From Peptococcaceae bacterium (GTDB lineage: Bacteria; Bacillota; Peptococcia; Peptococcales; Peptococcaceae), in contig JAHZHI010000073.1 in NCBI GenBank assembly GCA_019420345.1, positions 1-40,458 of the forward strand: 40,458 bases of DNA. Direction: 5' to 3'. Below the pieces are notes generated by a model. It made no database searches. It saw only the letters and a program-made list of their open reading frames with translations, and was not told the DNA's origin. The first letter of the stretch is position 1. Every line of letters begins with the position of its first letter. A program made the translations under genes and the position numbers. Shown here in pieces: positions 1 to 8,888 of this stretch.

Positions 1-2
1 TG

Positions 3-68
3 GCGGTCTATCTCTTGTTTTCGGTTGCTTGCTTCCTTACCGTACATGAGCATTCAGTGCCGGTGTGA
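3..68 (+). CDS. C-terminal end of an upstream gene (partial, probable membrane protein)
   Basis: Only the last 21 codons lie in the window, ending with TGA at 66-68. The visible residues are hydrophobic (AVYLLFSVACFLTV) followed by a short polar tail. The stop overlaps the ATG at 68 of the next gene (TGATG), which is the arrangement expected of translationally coupled genes. Of the three plus frames at the window edge this one fits best: one closes at 49 and the other runs on inside the next gene. A membrane component of a transporter is possible because the next gene is also a multi-pass membrane protein, but family and function cannot be assigned. Confidence 0.45.
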   Translation, partial: AVYLLFSVACFLTVHEHSVPV

Positions 69-1099
69 TGCTGCATGCGCTGCGCGCAAGGGCACAGGCT
101 GCACAGCTGCGGCATCTGTTGATGCTGCCTGTGGACAATGGCGCGCTGGTTTATGGTTATGTGTCGGCATTGGCAGCGTACGTGCTGCTGACCAGAACAG
201 CACCGCTCCTTGCGCTGATGTTGGCTGTGCTGGACTGGCAGGAAAAAACGCTGCTTACGGCGCTGTTCTGCGCTGTTAACGGCGTCCTGTTGCCCGCGTT
301 GTTGACGGCTTGGCGCCGGAACGGCTGGGGCCTGCTGCCGTGGTTTTTGCTTTTGGCTGGCGGGGTATGGTGGCTGAACGCGGATGAATGGTGCATGGTG
401 CTGCTTGTTATCAGTGCGCTCGCAGCTTGTTGGCTCTTAAAACGCGTGGACGCGCAGGCATTTTTGCAGCAGGAGGCGGATGGCAGAGCCTGTCGGCATA
501 GTGTGCGAAAAGGAGGGATGCTGCATTATTTTTGCCGCTATTTATGGGCGCATAAAAATTATCTGGTCAACACAGCGGCATTATGGGTGCTGGCGCTGGC
601 GATGCCGCTGATTCTTCACGCGTTGAGTGATGGCACGGTGATGGTGCCGCTTGGCTTGGCACTGCTGACGCTGAACACTCCCTTGTACATTTTACTGTCC
701 TGCGACCCGGCCCTAGAAACGGCGGTGCGCACACTACCGCGACAGCGGCGCTGTTTTTGCCTGCCGTATGCCGCGCTGCTCTTTGTCAGCACGTTATGTA
801 GCGAGGCGCTGTTTTTGATCAGCTGGCAGGTGGTGCATGGCGGCGTAACGGTGTTCATGCTTTTGTTGGCTGTCTATGTGGCGCTGCAAAGTGCTGTGGC
901 CAACGTTTGGCTGGAATGGCGCTGGCCACTGAAAAAATGGCGTCTCGAAAGCGATTTGTGGCATCATCCCCGTAAATATCTTGTGCCAGGTATGATGCTG
1001 CTCGCGGCGATGGGCATCGGCAGCTGGACAATATTGCTGGTGCCGCTTTCGCTGGCGTTGGTGTTGGAAGCAGCCGTTTTTCTGCAGGACAAAGGCTAA
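68..1099 (+). CDS. Multi-pass membrane protein of unknown function
   Basis: A 343-residue protein, very rich in Leu, Ala, Trp and Val, with about eight to ten hydrophobic segments. The clearest lie near residues 23-50, 62-80, 90-125, 165-185, 190-210, 232-255, 260-282 and 312-335. Short arginine/lysine-rich stretches separate them (for example around 215-230 and 290-305). I see no catalytic motif or ATP-binding site. I chose the ATG at 68, which overlaps the upstream stop; a GTG at 65 would add one residue. Coupling to another hydrophobic protein suggests an export-type permease pair or another membrane complex, but this is inference only. No clear terminator follows it. Confidence 0.7.
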   Translation: MLHALRARAQAAQLRHLLMLPVDNGALVYGYVSALAAYVLLTRTAPLLALMLAVLDWQEKTLLTALFCAVNGVLLPALLTAWRRNGWGLLPWFLLLAGGVWWLNADEWCMVLLVISALAACWLLKRVDAQAFLQQEADGRACRHSVRKGGMLHYFCRYLWAHKNYLVNTAALWVLALAMPLILHALSDGTVMVPLGLALLTLNTPLYILLSCDPALETAVRTLPRQRRCFCLPYAALLFVSTLCSEALFLISWQVVHGGVTVFMLLLAVYVALQSAVANVWLEWRWPLKKWRLESDLWHHPRKYLVPGMMLLAAMGIGSWTILLVPLSLALVLEAAVFLQDKG

Positions 1100-1169
1100 C
1101 GTTTGTTGCGCAGTACAAGCTCATACGCTGACGGTGTGTCTGCTGCTTTGAAAAAATTGCAGATGCTGC

Positions 1170-1200
1170 TTGACTCTCCCCTTGGGACAGAGACTATACT
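1170..1200 (+). promoter_or_regulatory. MerR-type promoter with operator dyad
   Basis: TTGACT at 1170-1175 and TATACT at 1195-1200 are separated by 19 bp instead of the usual 17. An imperfect dyad at 1172-1194, with half-sites reading GACTCT and AGAGAC, is centred in that spacer. MerR-family activators are known to bind such dyads and untwist over-long spacers. The gene that follows encodes a MerR protein, so autoregulation is the simplest reading. Confidence 0.75.
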
Positions 1201-1242
1201 GATCATAGATCCGGATCATTCAAATATAGAGGAGGAACGACG

Positions 1243-2046
1243 ATGTTGACCATTGGAGCATTTTCAAAGATTTGCCAGGTGAGTGTGAAGACGCTGCATC
1301 ATTATGACAGAATCGGCTTGCTGACGCCAAAGACAGTGGATGCGGTGACAGGCTATCGCTACTATGATCAGGCGCAGCTGGAACGCATGCTGTTGATAGG
1401 GCGGCTGAAACGCTATGGCATGTCGTTGGAGGAGATTCGCTTGTTCCTCGACTGCGGCGATGATAGGGTGCGCTTGATGACGCTGCGCAGGCAGGCGCAC
1501 ATCCTTGAACAACAGCAGCATGCGCTGTCGCTCATTGGCCAGGAGCTGGCAGCACATGTGGAAAACTTTGAAAGGACCGGAGATATCATGGATTATCAGA
1601 AACATTACAATGTGACGCTGGTGACGGCGCCAGCGATCGCTGTGTGTGCCAGTCGTCAAACGATGGGGGTGGCAGAGTTCGGCACATATTACAGCAGTAT
1701 TTTTGAGCGTATTGCCAAAGCACATCTCACGCCGACGGGCTTGACGGGTGCGATGTATTTTGACGAGGTGTTCAATCATGAGGCATCAGATATTGAGCTG
1801 TTTGTGGGCATTCAGGAGACAGAGCAGGCAGACAAGGTCATTGGTGGTCAGCGCTGCGCAATGACCGTGCACAAAGGGGCGTATTCGACGTTGTCTGATG
1901 CGTATGCGGCGCTCGTTATCTGGATCAAAGACAATGGCTACGCCTGGAATGGTGCGCCCTTTGAGCTTTACCGAAAAACACAGTTTGATACCTTGCAGCC
2001 AGAGGAATGGGAGACGGAGATTTATTTCCCGATTCGCGAGCAATAA
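1243..2046 (+). CDS. MerR family regulator with GyrI-like effector-binding domain
   Basis: 267 residues. Residues 1-70 form a MerR winged helix-turn-helix (start MLTIGAFSKICQVS, then HHYDRIGLL and YRYYDQAQL). A helical linker follows to about 110, and then a GyrI-like (SOUL/AraC-type) ligand-binding domain of about 150 residues. This is the BmrR/Mta-like layout, in which a small, often hydrophobic or cationic, ligand turns on transcription. The ATG at 1243 follows a good GAGGAGGA site. The promoter at 1170-1200 has the 19-bp spacer and dyad typical of the family's own targets. No efflux pump lies beside it, so the target may be this gene itself, the upstream membrane genes or a distant locus. 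A bidirectional terminator follows. Confidence 0.9.
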   Translation: MLTIGAFSKICQVSVKTLHHYDRIGLLTPKTVDAVTGYRYYDQAQLERMLLIGRLKRYGMSLEEIRLFLDCGDDRVRLMTLRRQAHILEQQQHALSLIGQELAAHVENFERTGDIMDYQKHYNVTLVTAPAIAVCASRQTMGVAEFGTYYSSIFERIAKAHLTPTGLTGAMYFDEVFNHEASDIELFVGIQETEQADKVIGGQRCAMTVHKGAYSTLSDAYAALVIWIKDNGYAWNGAPFELYRKTQFDTLQPEEWETEIYFPIREQ

Positions 2047-2048
2047 AA

Positions 2049-2082
2049 AAGCGCCAGAGAGATGCGAGTCTCTCTGGCGCTT
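2049..2082. terminator. Bidirectional intrinsic terminator
   Basis: Perfect 12-bp stem (2051-2062 with 2069-2080, GCGCCAGAGAGA arm) extended by flanking A and T residues. It lies between two convergent genes, with an A-run on the left and a T-rich stretch on the right, so it can serve both strands. Confidence 0.85.
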
Positions 2083-2106
2083 CGTTGTTTTCAGCGACGG
2101 TGGCGA

Positions 2107-2460
2107 TCAATGATGGTCGCAGTCGTGATGGTCGCAGGCGATCTGATTGTCGACGAGATTGCCTGCAAGATAAGCGGCTAATACGTCTTCAATTGGGCCG
2201 CTGCAGCCGCGGATCACCTGAATGCCGTTGGCGTTGAGCACATTTTTGGCACCGTCGCCCATGTTTCCTGCGAGGAGCATGCGCACGCCCATGCGTGCCA
2301 TGGTTGGGGCGATGTCGGATTTGCAGCCGCAACCCTGTGGGGATGGCAGATCTTCGGTAGCGGTGACTTGACCGTTTTCAACAGTGGCGATGGTGTAATG
2401 GTCACAATGACCGAAATGGTCGTCGATGCGGCCGTCTCTGGTTGGTAAAGCGATTTTCAT
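2107..2460 (-). CDS. NifX/NifB-type dinitrogenase iron-molybdenum cofactor family protein
   Basis: 117 residues. The start MKIALPTRDGRIDDHFGHCDHY is typical of the small NifX-like family (PF02579), whose members bind Fe-S or Fe-Mo clusters or pass them on. Possible ligands are H15, H18, C19, the C44/C46 pair (QGCGCKSD) and C86. The last nine residues, CDHHDCDHH, form an obvious metal-binding tail. The start at 2460 is set by a CCTCCT complement (AGGAGG) about eight bases upstream; longer versions of the frame lack this support. No nitrogenase genes are visible, so a role in nitrogen fixation is not implied. Such lone copies in anaerobes are of unknown function. It has its own promoter and ends at a shared terminator. 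Confidence 0.85.
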   Translation of the reverse strand: MKIALPTRDGRIDDHFGHCDHYTIATVENGQVTATEDLPSPQGCGCKSDIAPTMARMGVRMLLAGNMGDGAKNVLNANGIQVIRGCSGPIEDVLAAYLAGNLVDNQIACDHHDCDHH

Positions 2461-2484
2461 TCTATATTCCTCCTGTCTACCGGT

Positions 2485-2513
2485 ATTATACCGTGCTGTG
2501 GTGAATTTGTACA
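2485..2513 (-). promoter_or_regulatory. Probable promoter of the NifX-like gene
   Basis: On the minus strand a perfect -10 box TATAAT (2490-2485) lies 17 bp from TGTACA (2513-2508). The -10 is about 25 bases upstream of the start codon. Confidence 0.6.
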
Positions 2514-2526
2514 GGGGCACTCCACC

Positions 2527-2555
2527 TTGCACGGCTGTGTGATGTCGTGTAAAAT
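2527..2555 (+). promoter_or_regulatory. Probable promoter of the rnc-smc-ftsY operon
   Basis: TTGCAC (2527-2532), 17-bp spacer, TAAAAT (2550-2555), about 30 bases before the rnc start. It is the only good candidate in this divergent gap. Confidence 0.6.
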
Positions 2556-2586
2556 AAAACTATCTGTGACATGAGGAGCGAACAAA

Positions 2587-3306
2587 ATGGAGCAAGAACG
2601 GAGACGGGCGCTCGGCGGACTGACTCATAAGCTGAGCATTGGAAAAATTGATTTACAATTGTTGGATATTGCACTAACACATCCTTCCTACGCGATGGAG
2701 CATCATCTGAGCGCAGACAACCAGCGGCTGGAATTTTTGGGCGATGCTGTCGTTGATTTGATCATGGGGGAATATCTTTTTCACACTTTCCCAAACGACG
2801 ACGAGGGCAAACTGACCAAGATGCGAGCCAGCCTCGTGTGTGAGGATGCCCTGGCAGATGCCGCTCGCAAGCTGGGGCTGAATGAGTATCTGCTTTTGGG
2901 CCGCGGTGAAGCGGCGACAGGCGGCGCCATGCGGCCGTCTAATCTGGCAGATGCGTGGGAAGCCATGTGTGGTGCGATTTATTTGAGCTGCGGCATCGAA
3001 GTGCTGAAACCCGTGCTCATTAAGTATCTGGAACGCACCATTGACCGGGTGAAAGGCGGCTATTATGGCGATTATAAAACACGCCTGCAGGAATATATTC
3101 AACAGGAACCCGATCATACCATTACCTATGAGCTTTTGGAAGAACGGGGACCAGCTCACAATCGTGATTTTCATGTGGAAGTATTGGTCGACGGTGCATC
3201 CTGCGGCCAGGGCTGGGGCAAATCTAAGAAGCTGGCTGAACGAGAAGCGGCGCTGGCGGCTTTGATCAAATTTGGCGAGCTGCCGCCGATGGATGCGCTG
3301 CAATGA
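2587..3306 (+). CDS. rnc: Ribonuclease III
   Basis: 239 residues, normal for the family. The endonuclease signature NQRLEFLGDAVVDL is at 45-58, with the expected acidic catalytic residues E49, D53, D122 and E125. A double-stranded RNA-binding domain occupies about 163-232 (GDYKTRLQEYIQ, then GKSKKLAEREAALAAL). The enzyme cleaves double-stranded RNA during rRNA maturation and mRNA decay, working as a dimer in the cytoplasm. The ATG at 2587 follows a GAGG site. The stop overlaps the start of the radical SAM gene (ATGA), so the two are translationally coupled. rnc followed by an Elp3-like radical SAM gene, smc and ftsY is a common Bacillota order. Confidence 0.97.
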   Translation: MEQERRRALGGLTHKLSIGKIDLQLLDIALTHPSYAMEHHLSADNQRLEFLGDAVVDLIMGEYLFHTFPNDDEGKLTKMRASLVCEDALADAARKLGLNEYLLLGRGEAATGGAMRPSNLADAWEAMCGAIYLSCGIEVLKPVLIKYLERTIDRVKGGYYGDYKTRLQEYIQQEPDHTITYELLEERGPAHNRDFHVEVLVDGASCGQGWGKSKKLAEREAALAALIKFGELPPMDALQ

Positions 3307-4292
3307 AGCGCGCGATTCTGCCAATCTTCGTTCCTCATATGGGGTGCCCTCATCAATGTGTGTTTTGCAATCAGTTTCATATTACGGGTCAATGGCAGCC
3401 GCCAGCACGAGACACTCTGGAAGCACAGGCCCGGGAATGGGCAGCATCCAGTGGCCAGGTGCCGGAATTGGCGTTTTACGGCGGCAGTTTTACGGCTATT
3501 GAGCGCGCCACACAGGAAGCGCTGCTGGAAAGTGCGGCCACATTGAAGGCACAAGGACTGATCAGCGGCATTCGCTTGTCTACACGACCGGATGCATTGG
3601 CGCCAGAGGTGTTGGCGCGTCTGCATCGTTTTTCCGTGGATACGGTGGAAATTGGCGTGCAGTCTCTCGATGATGCGGTGTTGGCGGCGTCGCGCCGCGG
3701 TCACACGGCATTAGTGGCGCGGGAAGCGGTGAAGCGTGTGAAAGCGGCGGGTTTTGCCTGCGGTGCACAAATCATGGTGGCGCTGCCGGAAGATACGCCG
3801 GCGCGCAGTCTGGAAACGTGCCGCCAGGTGATCGATTTGGCGCCGGATTTTGTGCGCATTTATCCGACTGCGGTGATTTGTGATACGCCATTGGCTGAGG
3901 CCTATGCAAGGGGAAGCTATGTGCCTTGGCAGGTTGATACGCTGCTCGATACCGTGGCAGAGATGCTGACATTGTTTGAAGCAGCGTCGATTCCTGTTAT
4001 TCGCGTCGGCCTGCAGGCAGAAGACAACCTGTCTCAGGGTGATGTGATCGCAGGGGCTTACCATCCTGCGCTTGGCGAGCAAATAAAAGCACGGTATTTC
4101 CGGCGGCGCATGATGGCGATGCTTAAGCCGCGGGAAGAGGGCCCGGTGACTTTTGCGGTGGCTCCGCGGCAGTTGTCGCAGGCGATCGGACAACATCGGG
4201 ACAATGTGATTTATTTAAGTCAACAGATCGGCCATCCAGTGACGGTGGTGGCCGATTCTTCTATGCAATACAATCAATTAGAAAGAAAGTGA
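3303..4292 (+). CDS. Elp3-like radical SAM protein
   Basis: 329 residues. The N-terminus IFVPHMGCPHQCVFCNQ holds the cluster-binding C15-x3-C19-x2-C22 of radical S-adenosylmethionine enzymes. It is followed by GGSFTAI, STRPDAL and VEIGVQSL, which are typical of the Elp3/HemN-like barrel. The family often sits between rnc and smc in Bacillota. It resembles the radical SAM half of Elp3 (COG1243-like), a tRNA uridine modifier, but the acetyltransferase domain of full-length Elp3 is absent, so the substrate is unknown. It overlaps rnc by four bases and ends three bases before smc, inside one operon. Confidence 0.88.
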   Translation: MKRAILPIFVPHMGCPHQCVFCNQFHITGQWQPPARDTLEAQAREWAASSGQVPELAFYGGSFTAIERATQEALLESAATLKAQGLISGIRLSTRPDALAPEVLARLHRFSVDTVEIGVQSLDDAVLAASRRGHTALVAREAVKRVKAAGFACGAQIMVALPEDTPARSLETCRQVIDLAPDFVRIYPTAVICDTPLAEAYARGSYVPWQVDTLLDTVAEMLTLFEAASIPVIRVGLQAEDNLSQGDVIAGAYHPALGEQIKARYFRRRMMAMLKPREEGPVTFAVAPRQLSQAIGQHRDNVIYLSQQIGHPVTVVADSSMQYNQLERK

Positions 4293-4295
4293 CAC

Positions 4296-7200
4296 ATGTT
4301 TCTTAAATCCTTAGAGATTCAAGGTTTCAAATCCTTTGCAGATAAGGTTTATTTTTCTTTTTCGCCAGGCGTGACAGCGATTGTCGGTCCAAATGGCAGC
4401 GGTAAGAGCAATGTGGTTGATGCCATTCGCTGGGTGTTGGGAGAACAGAGTGCCAAAACGTTACGCGGTTCAAAGATGGAAGATGTCATTTTTTCTGGGA
4501 GTGTGGACCGCAAGCCGGTTGGCATGGCACGGGTGACCATGATTCTTGACAACAGCCAGCGTATTTTTGCGCTCGATTGCGACGAAATTGAGGTTTCGCG
4601 CACGTTGTATCGTTCTGGTGAAAGCAACTATATGCTCAATAAAAATGTCTGCCGGCTGAAAGACATTCAGGAATTATTTATGGATACTGGCCTTGGCAAA
4701 GATGGGTTCAGTGTGATTGGACAGGGGAAGATTGAAGAAATTCTGACCTTGCATGCTGAGGAACGGCGCGGGCTCATTGAAGAAGCAGCCGGAATCAGCA
4801 AATATAAATATCGCAAGCGTGAAGCTGAGCGTAAGCTGGAATCCACCACGGACGATATGACGCGGCTGGATGACATTCTCTACGAATTGGAACAACGCAT
4901 CGAGCCGTTGGCAAAACAAGCCGAAAAGGTGCGCGTCTATCGTTCCCTCAAGGGTGAAGCCGATCATCTGCAGCTGTCATATTTGACGCAGCAGCTGCTT
5001 GATGTGCAGTCGGAACAGAAAACGCAGCGCGAAACAGTGGCGGCGGATCATCAGGCGGCCTTGGAAGCGCAGACGCATTTGGATCAGTGTGAAGCCGACT
5101 TGGCTGAAGCCAAAGAACATCTTGCTCAGGAACGCCATGACATGGAAGGGGCGCAGGCAGCCTATACAGATTCTCTGCGTGACACTCAGGAACACGAAAA
5201 AACGCTGACTTTGCTTTCGGAACGGCAGCAGCATACGAACGAACGCTTGACCTCATTGGCGGCTTTGACGGAAGATACCGCTCGCCAACTCCAAGAAATC
5301 ACCGGCAGTGTGGATGATTTGGCGGCAGCTGTGGCAGACAGCCAACAGCAAGTGAGTGATGTAGGCAGCGAAGCGCAAAAAGGAGAAACGGCGCTGCATG
5401 AAGCGGAAGCAGCGGTTTCGTCCTTAAAAGCGGCTATTGACGGCTTACAGGCACAGCAATTTGAAACATTTTCTCTCCAGGCTGCAACCAATAATGAGAT
5501 CACGCGTTTGGAGCAGGGGCTGCATGGCGATCAGGCGCGTAGCGCACGCGTTGATTCGCGATTGGAAGAATTGCAGCGTCAGTTTGAGCAGCTGACGAAA
5601 GAATCAGAAGCCCACGAATCAGAGCGCAGTGAACAGGAAGCGGCATTGGCGGAAACAGAGGCGGCATTGCAAAAGCTCTCCTTAGACATCGCGGAACGCG
5701 GACGAGCATTACAGGGGGAGCAGCAACAGCAGCAGCAGACTGTGCAGCAGCTCATGCAGGCGAAAAGCCGCTTGGAGACACTGGAAGAATTTGAAGCCAG
5801 TGGCGAAGGTTATTATCAAGGGGTGCAGCAGGTGCTGCGTGCAAAAAAAGAGCACCGTTTGCAAGGCATTCAGGGGTCTATTCTCCAACTGTTGGACATT
5901 CCAAGTGATTATTTGACGGCCATTGAAAATGCATTGGGCGGTGCGGCACAGAACGTCGTGGTCGCCGATGATCGCGACGCACAGCAAGCCATAGCATGGC
6001 TGAAACGTGAACGCCGCGGTCGCGTTACTTTCATGCCGCTGAACCTGATTAAAGGCAAACGTCAGGATGTTGATTTTCATGACGATGCAGTTATTGGCTT
6101 GGCGCTGGATCTTGTGCAGTATGATCCAGCCTATGAGTCGGTCATGGCACAGCTTTTGGGGCGTGTGTGGATTTTGCGGGATTTGGCCAGCGCAACAGCA
6201 TTGGCCAAGCGCACAGGTTCAAAATATCGCTTTGTGACGCTGGAAGGTGATGTGATCGCGCCGGGCGGCAGCATGACTGGTGGTCATCAAAAGAAACAGA
6301 GCTCCATTGTTCATCGTAAGCATGAAATGGGTGAATTGAAAGAAAAGATTACGGCCTTGACAGCAAAAGAACGTGCTTTCACGCAGAGCATTGAAACGTT
6401 AAAGCAGCAATTAGATGTTTTGCAGCAGTCACAAGAACGTGGGCGCAGCCGTCAACAGGATGAGCAGCTGCGTTTGCGTGAAATTTCTGTGGTCTTGGAT
6501 CAGCAGGCAGCCCAAGTGAAGCGCGTGCAGCGCGAGCTGGAGCTGGAACGGATGAATCGTGAAACCTTGAGTGCAGAACGTGAAAATGCAGAGCAGGAAT
6601 TGGTGCGCGTGCGTAATGATGCTGAACGCATTGCGGCGGATCTGGAAGCATTGGCCGAGGGTTTAAAGCAAAAACGCACAGCGTTAAGCGCGTCCGAAGC
6701 GGCGCTGCAGGAGGCACAAACAGCCTTGCAGGATATTCTTGTGCAGCGGGCCACCAGTGACGAACAACATCAGCATCAGCTGCAGCGCTATCGAGAAGCG
6801 GTGGCTGAAAAGAAACGCTTGGAAACACTGAATGTACAGCACAGGCATGATTATGAGGCATTAGAACAGGAAATGCGTGCGCTCAATGAAGCGCTCTTAT
6901 CAGAAAAAGAGGCTTTGCAAACCGCTCAGCAGCGTCATCTGGAAGTGTCGAAAACCATGGATGCTGCGAAACAAGAGATCGATGCCCTGGAATCGGGTGT
7001 GCGTGAGCTGGAAAAATCGCTTAGCGAGAGTCGTTCGCTGAATGATAAATGCTGGCGTACCCACAATGCTTCTGAAATGCACTTGGAGCGTTTGAATGAA
7101 AAAGTGTTGCGCCTTAGTGAACAACTCATGGAAACTTTTGGCTATTCACCGGAGGCGGCCTTGGCTGAAGCAGATCTTGAATGTGACGTTTCAGATGCGC

Positions 7201-7859
7201 CAGCACGTCTGAAAACATTACGCAATAAAATTGCGCATCTCGGCGAGATCAATTTTACAGCGCTTGAGGAATACGAACAGGTGAGCGAGCAGGCGAACTT
7301 TTTGAAAGCGCAGCTGGAAGACTTGAACCTGGCAAAAAGCAAATTGGAAGCGGTCATTCATGAAATGGAGACCACCATGTCTCAACGCTTTAAGGATGCC
7401 TATGAGAGAGTCAACGAACAATTTGCTCAGATTTTTACGGCCATGTTCGGTGGCGGGGCAGCGCGATTGGAACTGTCGATGCCGGGGCGGTATTTGGAAA
7501 CCGGCGTAGAGATTGTGGCGCAGCCGCCTGGTAAAAAGGAACGTGTGTTGACTTTGCTGTCTGGTGGTGAACGTGCGTTGACGGCGGCGGCCTTGCTTTT
7601 CGCCTTGTTGGAAGTGCGGCCAAGTCCGTTTGTCATTCTTGACGAAATTGAAGCAGCCTTGGACGAAGCAAACGTTGAACGGTTTGCTTCGTTTATCAAG
7701 CAATATACCAATAAAACACAGTTTATTATCATTTCTCACCGTAAAGGCACCATGGAGGCGGCTTCGGTGCTGTATGGCATTACGATGGATGCCAATGGCG
7801 TGTCCAAGCAGGTTTCTGTGCGCCTAAGTGACTTTAACGACGAGCAGGAGGTTTCATAA
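4296..7859 (+). CDS. smc: Chromosome partition protein SMC
   Basis: 1187 residues, the usual SMC length. A Walker A motif GPNGSGKSN lies at 31-39. Two long Gln/Glu/Ala-rich coiled-coil arms (about 170-500 and 670-1000) flank a hinge domain (about 505-660, with GDVIAPGGSMTGG near its end). The C-terminal head has the ABC signature LSGGERALTAAAL near 1087 and Walker B ILDEIEAALDEANV near 1114. The protein forms the core of bacterial condensin, which compacts and separates chromosomes with ScpA and ScpB. The ribosome binding site is weak (AGAAAG), so its translation may depend on coupling. The stop TAA is followed directly by the ftsY ATG. Confidence 0.97.
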   Translation: MFLKSLEIQGFKSFADKVYFSFSPGVTAIVGPNGSGKSNVVDAIRWVLGEQSAKTLRGSKMEDVIFSGSVDRKPVGMARVTMILDNSQRIFALDCDEIEVSRTLYRSGESNYMLNKNVCRLKDIQELFMDTGLGKDGFSVIGQGKIEEILTLHAEERRGLIEEAAGISKYKYRKREAERKLESTTDDMTRLDDILYELEQRIEPLAKQAEKVRVYRSLKGEADHLQLSYLTQQLLDVQSEQKTQRETVAADHQAALEAQTHLDQCEADLAEAKEHLAQERHDMEGAQAAYTDSLRDTQEHEKTLTLLSERQQHTNERLTSLAALTEDTARQLQEITGSVDDLAAAVADSQQQVSDVGSEAQKGETALHEAEAAVSSLKAAIDGLQAQQFETFSLQAATNNEITRLEQGLHGDQARSARVDSRLEELQRQFEQLTKESEAHESERSEQEAALAETEAALQKLSLDIAERGRALQGEQQQQQQTVQQLMQAKSRLETLEEFEASGEGYYQGVQQVLRAKKEHRLQGIQGSILQLLDIPSDYLTAIENALGGAAQNVVVADDRDAQQAIAWLKRERRGRVTFMPLNLIKGKRQDVDFHDDAVIGLALDLVQYDPAYESVMAQLLGRVWILRDLASATALAKRTGSKYRFVTLEGDVIAPGGSMTGGHQKKQSSIVHRKHEMGELKEKITALTAKERAFTQSIETLKQQLDVLQQSQERGRSRQQDEQLRLREISVVLDQQAAQVKRVQRELELERMNRETLSAERENAEQELVRVRNDAERIAADLEALAEGLKQKRTALSASEAALQEAQTALQDILVQRATSDEQHQHQLQRYREAVAEKKRLETLNVQHRHDYEALEQEMRALNEALLSEKEALQTAQQRHLEVSKTMDAAKQEIDALESGVRELEKSLSESRSLNDKCWRTHNASEMHLERLNEKVLRLSEQLMETFGYSPEAALAEADLECDVSDAPARLKTLRNKIAHLGEINFTALEEYEQVSEQANFLKAQLEDLNLAKSKLEAVIHEMETTMSQRFKDAYERVNEQFAQIFTAMFGGGAARLELSMPGRYLETGVEIVAQPPGKKERVLTLLSGGERALTAAALLFALLEVRPSPFVILDEIEAALDEANVERFASFIKQYTNKTQFIIISHRKGTMEAASVLYGITMDANGVSKQVSVRLSDFNDEQEVS

Positions 7860-8888
7860 ATGGGATTATTTGATCGCTTATTTAAAAAGAATCAAACAGA
7901 AAAAACCGATGCAGAGGTATTGAATAAAGAGCTGAATGAAGGCTTGTCCAAGACACGCCGCGGCTTTATGGAAAAAGTCTTTGGAGTGCTTTCTGGCAAG
8001 GAGATCGATGATGATCTTTATGATGAACTGGAAGAGGCCTTGATTCAAGGGGACGTTGGCGTGAACACGGCGCTTGATTTGGTGGAACGCTTGCGTGAAC
8101 GCGAAAAGCGTGACCATCTTAAAACGAGCGAAGACCTCAAAGAAGCCTTTGCGGATGAAATGGTTCAGCTTCTCGGCGAAGAAGAACAGCCACTGACGCT
8201 GGTTCCGGATACGTTAAACATTATTTTATTCGTTGGGGTCAATGGCGTTGGCAAGACAACCAGCATTGGCAAGATTGCCTATCAACTAAAAGAGCAGGGA
8301 CATAAGGTGATCCTTGGTGCCGCGGATACTTTCCGTGCTGCTGCTGCCGACCAGCTCAAAATCTGGGGTGAACGCGTCGGCTGTGATGTGATTGCGCATC
8401 AGGAAGGGGCCGATCCTGCAGCGGTGGTATTTGACGCGATTGCAGCCGCAAAATCACGTGGCTGTGACGTGCTTCTGGTCGATACGGCTGGACGCTTGCA
8501 GAACAAAGTCAACCTTATGAATGAATTGGCTAAAATCCGCAAAATCATTGATCGTGAAGCGCCAGACAGCCTGCGCGATGTGCTTTTGGTGCTGGATGCG
8601 ACCACAGGTCAGAATGCGCTCAATCAGGCCAAGGTCTTTAAGGACACCGCTGGCGTGACGGGCGTTATCCTTACCAAGCTTGATGGGACGGCAAAAGGCG
8701 GCGTGGTCATCGGCATTAAGTCTGAATACGATCTGCCGGTTAAATACATTGGCGTTGGCGAGCAGAAGGAACATCTGCAGGTGTTTAATCCACGCACTTT
8801 TGCCGAAGCCTTGTTCCTGGGTTTTGACACCGAAGAAGAGGAGCAGCCAGAGCAAAATGATCCAGAGGAGGCAGAAGCGGATGAATAA
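7860..8888 (+). CDS. ftsY: Signal recognition particle receptor FtsY
   Basis: 342 residues. A helical N domain (to about 110) is preceded by only a short charged N-terminus, as in Gram-positive FtsY rather than the long acidic form of E. coli. The GTPase domain has GVNGVGKTTS near 125, DTAGRLQNK and TKLDGTAKGG. The last 20 residues are very acidic. FtsY docks SRP-bound ribosomes at the membrane for co-translational insertion. It abuts smc with no spacer, and its last eight bases overlap the start of the deaminase gene. Confidence 0.97.
   Translation: MGLFDRLFKKNQTEKTDAEVLNKELNEGLSKTRRGFMEKVFGVLSGKEIDDDLYDELEEALIQGDVGVNTALDLVERLREREKRDHLKTSEDLKEAFADEMVQLLGEEEQPLTLVPDTLNIILFVGVNGVGKTTSIGKIAYQLKEQGHKVILGAADTFRAAAADQLKIWGERVGCDVIAHQEGADPAAVVFDAIAAAKSRGCDVLLVDTAGRLQNKVNLMNELAKIRKIIDREAPDSLRDVLLVLDATTGQNALNQAKVFKDTAGVTGVILTKLDGTAKGGVVIGIKSEYDLPVKYIGVGEQKEHLQVFNPRTFAEALFLGFDTEEEEQPEQNDPEEAEADE

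Noticed and set aside
5720..5750. CAG-repeat-like tract (Gln run) inside smc as a phase-variable repeat
   Set aside because: Mixed CAG/CAA codons within the coiled-coil arm; glutamine-rich arms are ordinary in SMC and the tract is short.
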